A DNA stretch of 7,369 nucleotides from Bacteroides sp. UBA1317 (GCA_002307035.1 DBTL01000142.1:1-7369); one strand, 5' to 3'; positions 1 through 7,365 are shown, counted from the first letter of the stretch. The notes: generated from the sequence alone by a model not told the origin. Numbers and translations are program-made.

Positions 1-437
1 ATGTCACCAATGATAGCAAGTATCTTGGTGAGGGTGTAGACATTCATATCCGCATAACTCCCCCTGCCCTCTTTCCGCAATCTCTCAATGCGTTGTTCCA
101 TCCATTCTTTGATGGTGGTCAATTGCTCTATCCGATGTTTGCCCTCGAGTATTTCTTTTATCTGTGCAGTATTGTATACATACTGATCTGGAATGCTATC
201 AAGCTTATCCTGATACTCCGAAATAACATACTTTAGACGCTGATTCATCGCTTTTGCGTCTTTTCGACAAACAATTAGCCCATTATCAAACTGATAGGGC
301 TCATCTACTACATAATCGGTTTTAATGTAACGAACCTCTCTACGCTGTGTAACAGCGATAAGTACGGGGATTTTTCCATTTGAATTTTGTCTTGACTTCA
401 AGACTGCTAAATGAAGTACTGCCATAATCTTAGTCAT
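1..437 (-). CDS. Tyrosine recombinase (integrase), N-terminal part, cut by the window edge
   Basis: Site-specific integrase of a mobile element, probably catalysing integration and excision at the neighbouring tRNA-Arg gene. Only the first 145 residues are present; the catalytic domain (R-H-R-Y) lies beyond the left edge and cannot be checked. Residues about 5-95 (LKSRQNSNGKIPVLIAV, then RREVRYIKTDY) fit the arm-type DNA-binding domain of Bacteroides integrases, and about 100-145 (WMEQRIERL, SYADMNVYTLTKIL) fit the start of the SAM-like core-binding domain. The ATG at 437 is chosen as start. An in-frame stop lies 27 nt upstream, with two in-frame TTG codons between, so a slightly longer form is possible. 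The 12-bp tandem repeat sits exactly over the region upstream of the start, which suggests self-regulation or arm-site function. The family assignment rests on pattern resemblance, not a search. Confidence 0.8.
   Translation of the reverse strand, partial: MTKIMAVLHLAVLKSRQNSNGKIPVLIAVTQRREVRYIKTDYVVDEPYQFDNGLIVCRKDAKAMNQRLKYVISEYQDKLDSIPDQYVYNTAQIKEILEGKHRIEQLTTIKEWMEQRIERLRKEGRGSYADMNVYTLTKILAIIGD
389..404. repeat. Short perfect palindrome inside the integrase gene
   Basis: GTCTTGA and TCAAGAC form 7-bp perfect inverted arms around a 2-bp centre. It lies in codons 12-17 of the integrase (around LKSRQ). It could be a binding site for a dimeric regulator or directionality factor, or simply a result of the codons used. 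Nothing else supports a function. Confidence 0.4.
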
Positions 438-462
438 TTTCGACAAACATTTCGACAAACAT
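438..462. repeat. Tandem 12-bp direct repeat upstream of integrase start (candidate arm-type sites)
   Basis: Two copies of TTTCGACAAACAT follow each other with a 12-bp period (438-450 and 450-462, sharing one base). A third copy, TTTCGACAAACA, lies at 262-273 inside the integrase gene in the same orientation. Seen on the minus strand the unit is TGTTTGTCGAAA. Tyrosine integrases with an N-terminal arm-binding domain recognise short direct repeats close to their gene, so these are candidate arm sites. Because the pair ends at the start codon, binding there could also repress the integrase. The repeats are directly visible; the role is inferred. Confidence 0.55.
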
Positions 463-510
463 TACTGCTTGTACACGGGTAATTTGCCGTTTTTTTTTGA
501 AAGATTACAA

Positions 511-530
511 CTTTTTCGAGGAAGAAAAAG
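511..530. repeat. Inverted repeat CTTTTTC / GAAAAAG
   Basis: Seven-bp perfect arms (511-517 and 524-530) surround the loop GAGGAA. The right arm is also the T-tract of the adjacent tRNA terminator, so the two could be alternative structures. On the minus strand it is followed by an A-rich run (490-498 is nine T on the plus strand). The stem is A+T rich and weak. It may be incidental, or part of the element end between tRNA and integrase. Confidence 0.35.
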
Positions 531-554
531 AGCCGTAAATCGTTGATTTACAGC
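520..554 (-). terminator. Rho-independent terminator of the tRNA-Arg transcript
   Basis: Read on the minus strand, a 10-bp stem GCTGTAAATC / GATTTACGGC with loop AAC (one T-G wobble) is followed by TCTTTTTCTT. It begins 14 nt past the tRNA 3' end, which is the expected place for terminating a tRNA transcript. If the element integrated at the tRNA 3' end, this terminator may have been brought in by the element or may be native; the sequence alone does not decide. Confidence 0.65.
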
Positions 555-564
555 CCGTTACTGG

Positions 565-641
<77 letters not shown>

Positions 642-657
642 GGCCTTAAATGCGGTG

Positions 658-687
658 CAAAGGTAGTGCTTTTTATCATATTTCAAA
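658..687 (-). promoter_or_regulatory. Bacteroides-type sigma(ABfr) promoter of tRNA-Arg
   Basis: On the minus strand TTTG (684-687) is followed after 18 nt by TACCTTTG (658-665), matching the Bacteroides -33 TTTG and -7 TAnnTTTG consensus with near-usual spacing. Transcription would begin a few bases downstream, just ahead of the tRNA 5' end at 641. The A+T-rich stretch around 670-710 fits an upstream promoter region. The rest of the 86-nt gap between tRNA and transporter shows no strong hairpin terminator. Confidence 0.75.
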
Positions 688-731
688 ATGATTCTATCAC
701 TTTTTTCATTTGCATATCCTGCTAATAGGGG

Positions 732-2186
732 CTATAGTCCTAAGGGTAAACCAGTTATATACCAAATAAAAAGAAGAAGTGTCCATGCCAAAAGAATGTA
801 AACAGAGTATCGCCAAGTGTACTTCAGCAAAGATCCGTAAGTGATTTGTCGTTCGTAATGCTGCATGTAGGTAAGCACCAAAGGCATGTAGAACAGAAAA
901 GGTGTAAGAGCGTTGGTTGAACTGTCACCTATTCGATAAGCACACTGCGTTAGTTCGGGGGCTATACCCAGTCGCTGAAACACAGGAACAAAAATAAAAG
1001 CCATAAAAGCCCATTTGGTGGTGGATGATACCATAATAAGATTGATCACAGCTGTGAACAAGATAAACAGAAGAAGAATACCCATGTTGCTTATATTAAG
1101 CGACAAGAGAAGATCTGCACCACCAATAGCCAGACATTTATCTAAATGAGAATATTCCAGGCAAGCAAACATTTGGGCTGCAAAAAAAGCGATCACCAGA
1201 TAAATGCCTAACATTTGCATCGGCTGCGTTAAGCCATCGATGACATCAACATCACTACGATAACGCCCGGAAGCGAAACCGTAAACCATCCCCATAAGGC
1301 CTACACCAAAGGATATCAGAAATAGAATGCCCATAATGAAAGGAGAACGAATGAGTCCACCATTTACCCCACGTAGTATGCCCCAGGGAGAAAAAGTAGC
1401 CAGAAGAATTGCGACTAAATAGAGCGTGCCTATCAGAAAAGAAATAACAAGTGCTCTGCGTTCTTTATGCGAGAGTTGTTTATACCCTTCAGGAGTTACT
1501 TCACCGTGATAGCTTCCCAAAGCAGGAAGTAAATTCCTACGCGTTATAAAATAAATGATGCCAGCAATGAGGAAAGTGGAAACGAACATAAAGTAATAGT
1601 TGGACAGGGGACCAACATTCCCACTGAAAGGCGAAAGGTTTAAAGCTGCATCTTGTGTAGTAGATGCTATCAGAGGATCAAGTGTGGTAAGCACCAAGTT
1701 AGCACTATAACCACAAGCCACAGAAACATAAGCAGTAATGATACCGGCTATGGGGTGAAGTCCCACGGAATGGAAAAGTGTTGCTGCTATAGGTAACAAA
1801 ATAATATATCCCGCATCACCCACTACATTAGAAAGCACTCCCAAAAAGATAACCCAAAGAATGATGCGACGAGGATTACGGTGTTTCTTTAATCCGCGAC
1901 GAATGCAAGCTCCAATGAAGCCTGAGTGTTGAGCCACTCCTACGCCAAAGAGAGCAACAATGACTAACCCCAAGGGAACAAAGCCTGTGAAATTTGTGAC
2001 TACACTACGTAGCAACCAACGGATACTTTCGGGACTAAGCAGGCTTTGCACACGAATTTCACGTCCTGTCTGAGGATGAACAACGTTCAGCCCATAGATA
2101 TCAAATATCCACGAGAGGAACACGATGACCATCGTAAGCAGGAAAAACATCGTGGCGGGGTGAGGCATGTGCCATCTATTCTTCAT
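732..2186 (-). CDS. AbgT-family transporter
   Basis: Inner-membrane transporter of the AbgT family, 484 residues (family about 490-510). Members take up p-aminobenzoyl-glutamate (E. coli AbgT) or export sulfonamide-type antimetabolites (YdaH, MtrF); which applies here cannot be told. Numbered from the chosen ATG: PHPATMFFLL at 8-17 opens the first helix; GVGVAQHSGFIG (81-92), SNVVGDAGYI (119-128) and SANLVLTTLD (161-170) match E. coli AbgT from memory; the C-terminal half has W392, P410, R418 and D421, with the same mutual spacing as the functionally important W400, P418, R426 and D429 of YdaH. It ends TGLPLGL, also AbgT-like. The frame is open to a GTG at 2216, but that would overlap the regulator by 41 nt. 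The ATG at 2186 overlaps it by 11 nt and gives a normal family N-terminus; an ATG at 2168 is also possible. Last gene of a sensor-regulator-transporter operon. Confidence 0.9.
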   Translation of the reverse strand: MKNRWHMPHPATMFFLLTMVIVFLSWIFDIYGLNVVHPQTGREIRVQSLLSPESIRWLLRSVVTNFTGFVPLGLVIVALFGVGVAQHSGFIGACIRRGLKKHRNPRRIILWVIFLGVLSNVVGDAGYIILLPIAATLFHSVGLHPIAGIITAYVSVACGYSANLVLTTLDPLIASTTQDAALNLSPFSGNVGPLSNYYFMFVSTFLIAGIIYFITRRNLLPALGSYHGEVTPEGYKQLSHKERRALVISFLIGTLYLVAILLATFSPWGILRGVNGGLIRSPFIMGILFLISFGVGLMGMVYGFASGRYRSDVDVIDGLTQPMQMLGIYLVIAFFAAQMFACLEYSHLDKCLAIGGADLLLSLNISNMGILLLFILFTAVINLIMVSSTTKWAFMAFIFVPVFQRLGIAPELTQCAYRIGDSSTNALTPFLFYMPLVLTYMQHYERQITYGSLLKYTWRYSVYILLAWTLLLFIWYITGLPLGL

Positions 2187-2904
2187 CGGCCTCAATATTA
2201 TCAAGATCAATGACACGAAGTTCTAAAGCCCGTACAACAAGTCGGGTAGCATTCACTCCCACCCTCTCACCTTCTGCAAAAAGCCGACCTACAAGATCGT
2301 TCTGTCGTTTCTCAAGGGATTTCACCCCAAACGGCATACCTTTGAGTGCTGCGATCATATCTTTGGTATATCCCAAAGCCAAATGACGCAGAAAGCGTTC
2401 GTCGTATTCATCGATGTCATAACCGATAACTGCCTCTTGTCTGCGCGCATCGTTGGCAACAGATTTCTTGAATCGGTCTACTATCTTCTCAAGAATTGGA
2501 TAATTAAAAACAAGTTTCTTTCCATCCATTACGGCTTGTACATCTGTTTTAGTAAGTAGCTCGCCTGTTTTCAAAATGATGCCATCGGCTCCTGCATCTA
2601 GTACATCTACCCAAAGTTTCTCGTTCAAGATTTCGCCTGTAAAAATGAGCACTCGCACACCCGGATATCGTTTACAGATGTTGCGACAGATGTCGACGCC
2701 TATCGTAGTAGAGCCACCCAAGCCAAGATCGAGCAATACCATATCGGGCTGCCGACTTTCAATAAGAGGCCAGAACTCTTTCTCTGTCATAGCCGTGCCA
2801 ATAACTTCTGCATTGGGTATTTCGTGGCGAAAGATTTCTTCGGTTCCTTTAAGTTCGAGTTTAACGTCTTCTACTATAATTACTTTAAACTGTTTTTCTT
2901 CCAT
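2176..2904 (-). CDS. Two-component response regulator, receiver plus divergent LuxR/NarL-like HTH
   Basis: A 242-residue cytoplasmic response regulator. The receiver domain (about 6-125) is complete: acidic pair E12/D13, phospho-acceptor D59 in VLLDLGLGG, switch T89 in IFTGE, and K112 in IILKTG. The C-terminal part (about 165-230) resembles a GerE/LuxR HTH: DERFLRHLALGYTKDMIAA matches the first helices, and KSLEKRQNDLVGRL lies where NarL-type proteins have their recognition helix. A few extra residues (GMPFG) sit between these helices, so DNA binding is likely but not certain. The ATG at 2904 lies 6 nt after the sensor stop, with a purine-rich AGAAAG just ahead, so it is almost certainly co-transcribed and phosphorylated by that sensor. 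Its end overlaps the start of the AbgT transporter gene, which is the obvious candidate target, though no operator can be recognised. Confidence 0.9.
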   Translation of the reverse strand: MEEKQFKVIIVEDVKLELKGTEEIFRHEIPNAEVIGTAMTEKEFWPLIESRQPDMVLLDLGLGGSTTIGVDICRNICKRYPGVRVLIFTGEILNEKLWVDVLDAGADGIILKTGELLTKTDVQAVMDGKKLVFNYPILEKIVDRFKKSVANDARRQEAVIGYDIDEYDERFLRHLALGYTKDMIAALKGMPFGVKSLEKRQNDLVGRLFAEGERVGVNATRLVVRALELRVIDLDNIEADEE

Positions 2905-2910
2905 CTTTCT

Positions 2911-5900
2911 TTATTTTATTACTTTAGTTTCTCGTTTAGGAATAGTGAAATAAACGGTGAATCCTCCTTCGGCAGCAGGTTCAGCATTGATGCGGCAACC
3001 ACGCCGAAGAGCAAATTCATCATGGTCACGAATAATCTGCTTGCATACCAAATATTCCGTGCCGGTTAACTCACCCTGCACACCCGCCGTCATTCGATTA
3101 AGATTGGGATAGAACAGTTGGTTGAGTTCCTCTATGGTTTTTTGCCGACGCTTATCTATGAATGAAAAACGTATATATTCCCCATCAGGACAAGCTTGTA
3201 TTTCCAACTCTCCCTCATAAGGTGCAGAAAGGGCTTCATCAATCAAGTTCTCGAACAAGAAGCATAACAGTTGAAGATCTCCTACCACCAAGGCTTCCAT
3301 CGGTTGGAACAAAAGAGAGATCCGATTCAGATAATTTTTACTCACCTTGCGAAAATATTTTTCGGCATGCTCAAAGAGATCTGTGACACTTATAACTGAA
3401 CGACGGAAAGTGACCTCTTCTAATTGCCGCGAAGCACACGAACTGAGTACCGTAAAAATGCCTTTATAGTATTCTATCAATTCGGCAATTGCTTCTATAT
3501 TTTCTTTTTCTTCTGCAGGTGAGAGATTCTGCGATTGGGTCTTATCTATTATTTGTTTTATCTTATTGGGGTAATAGATGGTTTCGTGCTTAATAGTGGA
3601 AAGACAATTATCCAACACCATGTTTTGCACATGTAGCAAGTTATCTTCCAAAGATGCGCGACGGGTTTCTTCCTGAGCCGATTCAATATCCCGATATCTC
3701 ATCGCAAGTTTCACCACAGCATTAAATACTACAATAGCTATATATCGAGTGATTAACTCAACAAGCAGAGTATCGGTTTCTTGGTTAGCAAGTTCTTGCT
3801 TACCAATAGTCAACACACCTACGCAGAGCCTATTCTCTCCTGCATCAACGATCAATGGAAGTGCCTGAAAATTTTCTTCGTACAACTGAACTTGTTCATC
3901 AAAACAACGTTGCACAATAAGTGGCATCGTTTCACATCGAGGGTTGGAGGCAAATTCTAACTTATGCGCAGTTTCATTGTAGACAGCTATGCCAATACTG
4001 TCTATCATCAAGAGTTCGTTGACCGAATCAAACGACTCATCAACAATGTGTTGAGGAATCTCTTTGAGCGTTTCTTCTTCACGCAGTAGAAGTTCGGCTG
4101 TCTCTTGTGAGCGTAACAAAGAAGAAGCAAACACCGTCTTGTTCACTTCCAAGACTTGCTCAAGATTGAGTCTGTTAATTAACCTCTTCCGCACATATAT
4201 AATGTAGTAACCTATCAGTGACGATACAAGTAAAAGCAAACAGAGAATGATCCCTACCGTTTTGTTTGTTGTGGAGCGCTCCAACTGCTTGCAGTAATCC
4301 TCGAGTGATTGATCTTCCCCCAGCAACTTATACAGAGAAGTATAAGCAGCATTGTTATAGCTGTAAGCTTCCCACTTCTTTAAGGCAAGTAGCGACACAG
4401 ATGCTTCATTGCGAATATCAAGAATAACATGAAAATCGGAATTAAACATCGTATTCCACCATTCAATCTCGGCAGGGGTTCTTCCATCTCCATACAAGCT
4501 CATGTAAGCATGTGGAAAGTGAGCGTATTTTTTATAATGAAGATTAAGCCTATTTATGGCCGAATCAGCATATTGGAGAGCTAGTGAATAATCTTCTATC
4601 ACATTGCAATAATAAGCTGTATCGGCAAAGAGCGAAGCTTCATTAAGCAATGTTTCATATCCTTTTTCAGAATCTGTAGTAACTGAATCTGTAGAGACAG
4701 GAACTTTCGTAAGAGGTTCATGATCACATGACACAACAGTTGCCGATAATAGAAAAAAGAATAGAACACCCAGCATTTTTCGTACGCCTTGGGGCAAACG
4801 GAAGTAAAAGCGGCTCCCTTTGCCTACAGTGCTCTCTACACTAAATTGGCATACACGAAACAGATCATTCGTCTTTCTGTATTTTTCGATTATCCCTTTG
4901 CAGTTCATCAAACCAAAGCCACTTCCCTTGTTTTGTTTCAACTCTTCGGGATTAACTGTATTATCGAGACCTATGATGCGAGAGTCATATACTTTCTCGC
5001 CCAAAATACGGGTCACATCAGCAGCCGAAAGTCCACTTCCGTTATCTTCTATTGAAATCTCCACATATTCATCCGTAACATGTGCGCTAACCCGTATACA
5101 CCCACCTTCAGCAGTATATTTACGAGCATTCTCGGTCAGTGTGTTAATCATGAAGAGCGTGAGTGCTTTATCCGCTTTGACAACAGCATCCGTAGGTTCT
5201 ATCTCAAGTACCTGATGTTTCATTTCGAATGTTCTGCGTCCTTTACCAACCAGAAGAAAAAGTTCACTGAGCATGAAGTTCTCTATATTCAAACTTAATG
5301 TACCTTGCTTCATTTTTATCCAGAGTGCCAGTATATCATTATATTCATTGATGGTGGTTACTAGTTCATCAATATACTGAATCTTTTCATTTTTAATCGT
5401 CTCGCTATTGATGAATCCTTTCTTAGTGAGTTTATCTACTTCATTGATAATTCTGTCTATATAAGGATTAATGCCATTCACAATAGCCATACACGACTTT
5501 TTTATAAGATTTTGGCGTTTATTTCGGGCAATGTGCTGCTCATAAACGTAACGTTGTTTTTCCAGTTTTTTTTGTTCATCACCCAAAGAAATAAACGTCA
5601 TGCCATTATCCAGAGTCCATGCTATGTAAGGCGTGATAACACAAACCAGTGCACGTTCATCCTTCGTCAGTTTACGAAGAGTATGAAGCGTTAGTAATCC
5701 GATAGGCAATTCTTTATCTGGCACATAGAGACTAAAATCCGACTTTACAAATTCACCGATAATAGGATCGTCCACATCCATATGTTCGCCTCCTTCCAAT
5801 TCAATATGGATAGCTCTGACTCCGAACAGCTTCTCCATATCCGGCTGAATAGCCACAGTAATGGCCTGCACTATTTCCTCCTCTTCAGAAATCGTGGCAG

Positions 5901-7365
5901 GAATGGATGCCGTTATTTTCTGGCAAATATCCAAAGTGAGTCTTAATCGGTATATGTGCATCAAGTTACGTTTTTTAGAACGCTTATGAAAGATCCAAAA
6001 CAAAACAAAGACACACAGCAATCCTAGTATTACGAAGAGAAGAAGCAAATTGAGCTGTCTTGATTCCAACTCTAGTGCTTGAAAACGGCTCTCAAACTGT
6101 TTATCCTGTCGGGTATACTCCAATATAGCAAGATAGATATTACGATTATAATCCGAAGGAATTTTCAGACCCATGCCTGCATACGATACACTTAATTGCT
6201 CACGAATACGGGATATCCACTCAGGTACGGTTTTTATCTTCCCTTTGCCCATCCAGCTGAGCTCTGTATAGAGCGTATCTCTGTCGATAAAAGGCTTTAA
6301 TATATCTGCACGCAACGAATCATGATGTTGTGAATAATAAAGTTGATGATGACGGTTGACACAATTAAGTGCCTTAGTGAGTGTATCGAGCGCTTCAGCA
6401 TAGCAGCCATGAGTATTGAGATATTTCCCAATAGTAACATAAGCCGCTGCTATTTGATAGAGATCATTATAGCGGCGAAACTTACTCAATGAGATTTCAG
6501 CCAGACGAAGTGGTAACAATGTATCAACAGTTACTCCAAATTGTTTTAATGCATGTTGCCGCCTGGTTTGAAACAAAGCAAAGTTGTCAGGCGTAATCAT
6601 AAGATTAGCCAATCCTTGTATCCCATTTCCTTCAAAATAGACATACTTTTTTTGAGAAGCGATATTCCACGTGGTATACAACTCATCAAACTCGTTTAGT
6701 TTACGGGCTTCAGATGTTTCACCTTCGCACAAACCAGCCGAACCTTTAATATAATGATAGTAAAGCATCTGACTGGTATCAGCAACCAAATCCTGCTCTA
6801 GTTGAATTTCGTTGAGTGAAGCCGCAGCTTCGGGTTGCTGTTGAAGATAATAATAGTAAATGGCTGAAACGATAGAGAATTCAGAAAAAGCATAGTTTAA
6901 ACGAATTTTCTCATGATTGTCAACAAAAAGATTACGGTCTTCGTCTATTCGTTTCATCCGTCTGATAGCGCTATTTCGATAATCATAAAACTCCTTGTTC
7001 ATAGCTGTTCGCTGATAAACTTTCATCAACCCGACATCAGCTATAAGCAATTCCAATTCATTTTTGGTAATACTATACGCCTGCTTATGCAACCGTTCAG
7101 CCATCTCAAAATTCATCCGCATAAAGGCACAAAAAGCTAAATTATTGCAAGCCTCCGCCTTACCCTGACCATACAAACTAACTCCACGATAAGCCTGTTG
7201 AGCAAGCATAAACGATGAATCAATATTTTTATAACGAAAGAAATAAGCTTGTTGATTGAGAGAATCGATGAATCGCACCTCTTTAGTAGGTGCCATGTCT
7301 ACACATGAAAAGAAGGCTGACGCAAGCAGCAGGCACAAAGTGATTATGGATAAGCGGGGCTTCAT
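2911..7365 (-). CDS. Fused tandem membrane sensor: two histidine-kinase-like modules in one protein
   Basis: A 1484-residue sensor with two similar modules. Module 1: signal sequence or anchor (5-20, C21), periplasmic TPR-like region (e.g. 67-100, 303-340), membrane helix 438-459, GAF-like region (about 480-595), DHp-like helices (about 605-690), HATPase with N-box ENARKY (745-750, N746), G1 DNGSG (774-778) and G2 GSGFGL (814-819). Module 2: RK then a lipoprotein-like signal (864-880), short periplasmic part with a TPR-like helix pair (924-944), helix 1037-1058, GAF-like region (about 1120-1220), H-box KHETIYYP (H1260), degenerate ATPase domain (1365-1477). Module 1 has Asn-Gly (N630/G631) in place of His-Glu; module 2 lacks the N-box Asn (E1377) and G1 glycines. 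The alternating helices give a consistent topology with both kinase parts cytoplasmic. It resembles Bacteroides DUF5112/DUF5113 proteins (recalled, unchecked). It presumably phosphorylates the regulator 6 nt downstream. Only 4 nt precede the ATG, so its promoter is out of view and a longer start cannot be excluded. Confidence 0.88.
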   Translation of the reverse strand: MKPRLSIITLCLLLASAFFSCVDMAPTKEVRFIDSLNQQAYFFRYKNIDSSFMLAQQAYRGVSLYGQGKAEACNNLAFCAFMRMNFEMAERLHKQAYSITKNELELLIADVGLMKVYQRTAMNKEFYDYRNSAIRRMKRIDEDRNLFVDNHEKIRLNYAFSEFSIVSAIYYYYLQQQPEAAASLNEIQLEQDLVADTSQMLYYHYIKGSAGLCEGETSEARKLNEFDELYTTWNIASQKKYVYFEGNGIQGLANLMITPDNFALFQTRRQHALKQFGVTVDTLLPLRLAEISLSKFRRYNDLYQIAAAYVTIGKYLNTHGCYAEALDTLTKALNCVNRHHQLYYSQHHDSLRADILKPFIDRDTLYTELSWMGKGKIKTVPEWISRIREQLSVSYAGMGLKIPSDYNRNIYLAILEYTRQDKQFESRFQALELESRQLNLLLLFVILGLLCVFVLFWIFHKRSKKRNLMHIYRLRLTLDICQKITASIPATISEEEEIVQAITVAIQPDMEKLFGVRAIHIELEGGEHMDVDDPIIGEFVKSDFSLYVPDKELPIGLLTLHTLRKLTKDERALVCVITPYIAWTLDNGMTFISLGDEQKKLEKQRYVYEQHIARNKRQNLIKKSCMAIVNGINPYIDRIINEVDKLTKKGFINSETIKNEKIQYIDELVTTINEYNDILALWIKMKQGTLSLNIENFMLSELFLLVGKGRRTFEMKHQVLEIEPTDAVVKADKALTLFMINTLTENARKYTAEGGCIRVSAHVTDEYVEISIEDNGSGLSAADVTRILGEKVYDSRIIGLDNTVNPEELKQNKGSGFGLMNCKGIIEKYRKTNDLFRVCQFSVESTVGKGSRFYFRLPQGVRKMLGVLFFFLLSATVVSCDHEPLTKVPVSTDSVTTDSEKGYETLLNEASLFADTAYYCNVIEDYSLALQYADSAINRLNLHYKKYAHFPHAYMSLYGDGRTPAEIEWWNTMFNSDFHVILDIRNEASVSLLALKKWEAYSYNNAAYTSLYKLLGEDQSLEDYCKQLERSTTNKTVGIILCLLLLVSSLIGYYIIYVRKRLINRLNLEQVLEVNKTVFASSLLRSQETAELLLREEETLKEIPQHIVDESFDSVNELLMIDSIGIAVYNETAHKLEFASNPRCETMPLIVQRCFDEQVQLYEENFQALPLIVDAGENRLCVGVLTIGKQELANQETDTLLVELITRYIAIVVFNAVVKLAMRYRDIESAQEETRRASLEDNLLHVQNMVLDNCLSTIKHETIYYPNKIKQIIDKTQSQNLSPAEEKENIEAIAELIEYYKGIFTVLSSCASRQLEEVTFRRSVISVTDLFEHAEKYFRKVSKNYLNRISLLFQPMEALVVGDLQLLCFLFENLIDEALSAPYEGELEIQACPDGEYIRFSFIDKRRQKTIEELNQLFYPNLNRMTAGVQGELTGTEYLVCKQIIRDHDEFALRRGCRINAEPAAEGGFTVYFTIPKRETKVIK
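4726..4776 (-). other. Internal signal-peptide-like segment with lipobox at the module junction
   Basis: Within the sensor, codons 864-880 read MLGVLFFFLLSATVVSC, preceded by R862 and K863. This has every part of a lipoprotein signal: basic start, 12-13 hydrophobic residues, and a lipobox VVSC with Cys at 880, followed by DHEP. It begins with Met, so it looks like the start of a once separate gene, but the frame runs through from module 1 without a stop. It may act only as a membrane helix, be cut by signal peptidase II, or be an internal translation start; no strong ribosome binding site is seen ahead of it. Confidence 0.6.

Noticed and set aside
2576..3069. Plus-strand open frames opposite the regulator and the sensor end
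   Set aside because: They lie wholly on the complementary strand of well-supported genes and have no recognisable domain or start signal.
4770..4790. A possible frameshift or sequencing error fusing two genes at the module junction
   Set aside because: The frame is continuous through both modules and the membrane topology is consistent for one chain, so a genuine fusion is the better reading; it is kept only as an internal start or cleavage question.
4789..5298. Three overlapping plus-strand open frames of 72-131 codons
   Set aside because: They are antisense to the well-conserved ATPase domain of sensor module 1, overlap one another in different frames, and show no protein-like features.
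6913..7140. A 75-codon plus-strand open frame near the right end
   Set aside because: It is antisense to the periplasmic TPR-like region of the sensor, with low-complexity hydrophobic content and no support.
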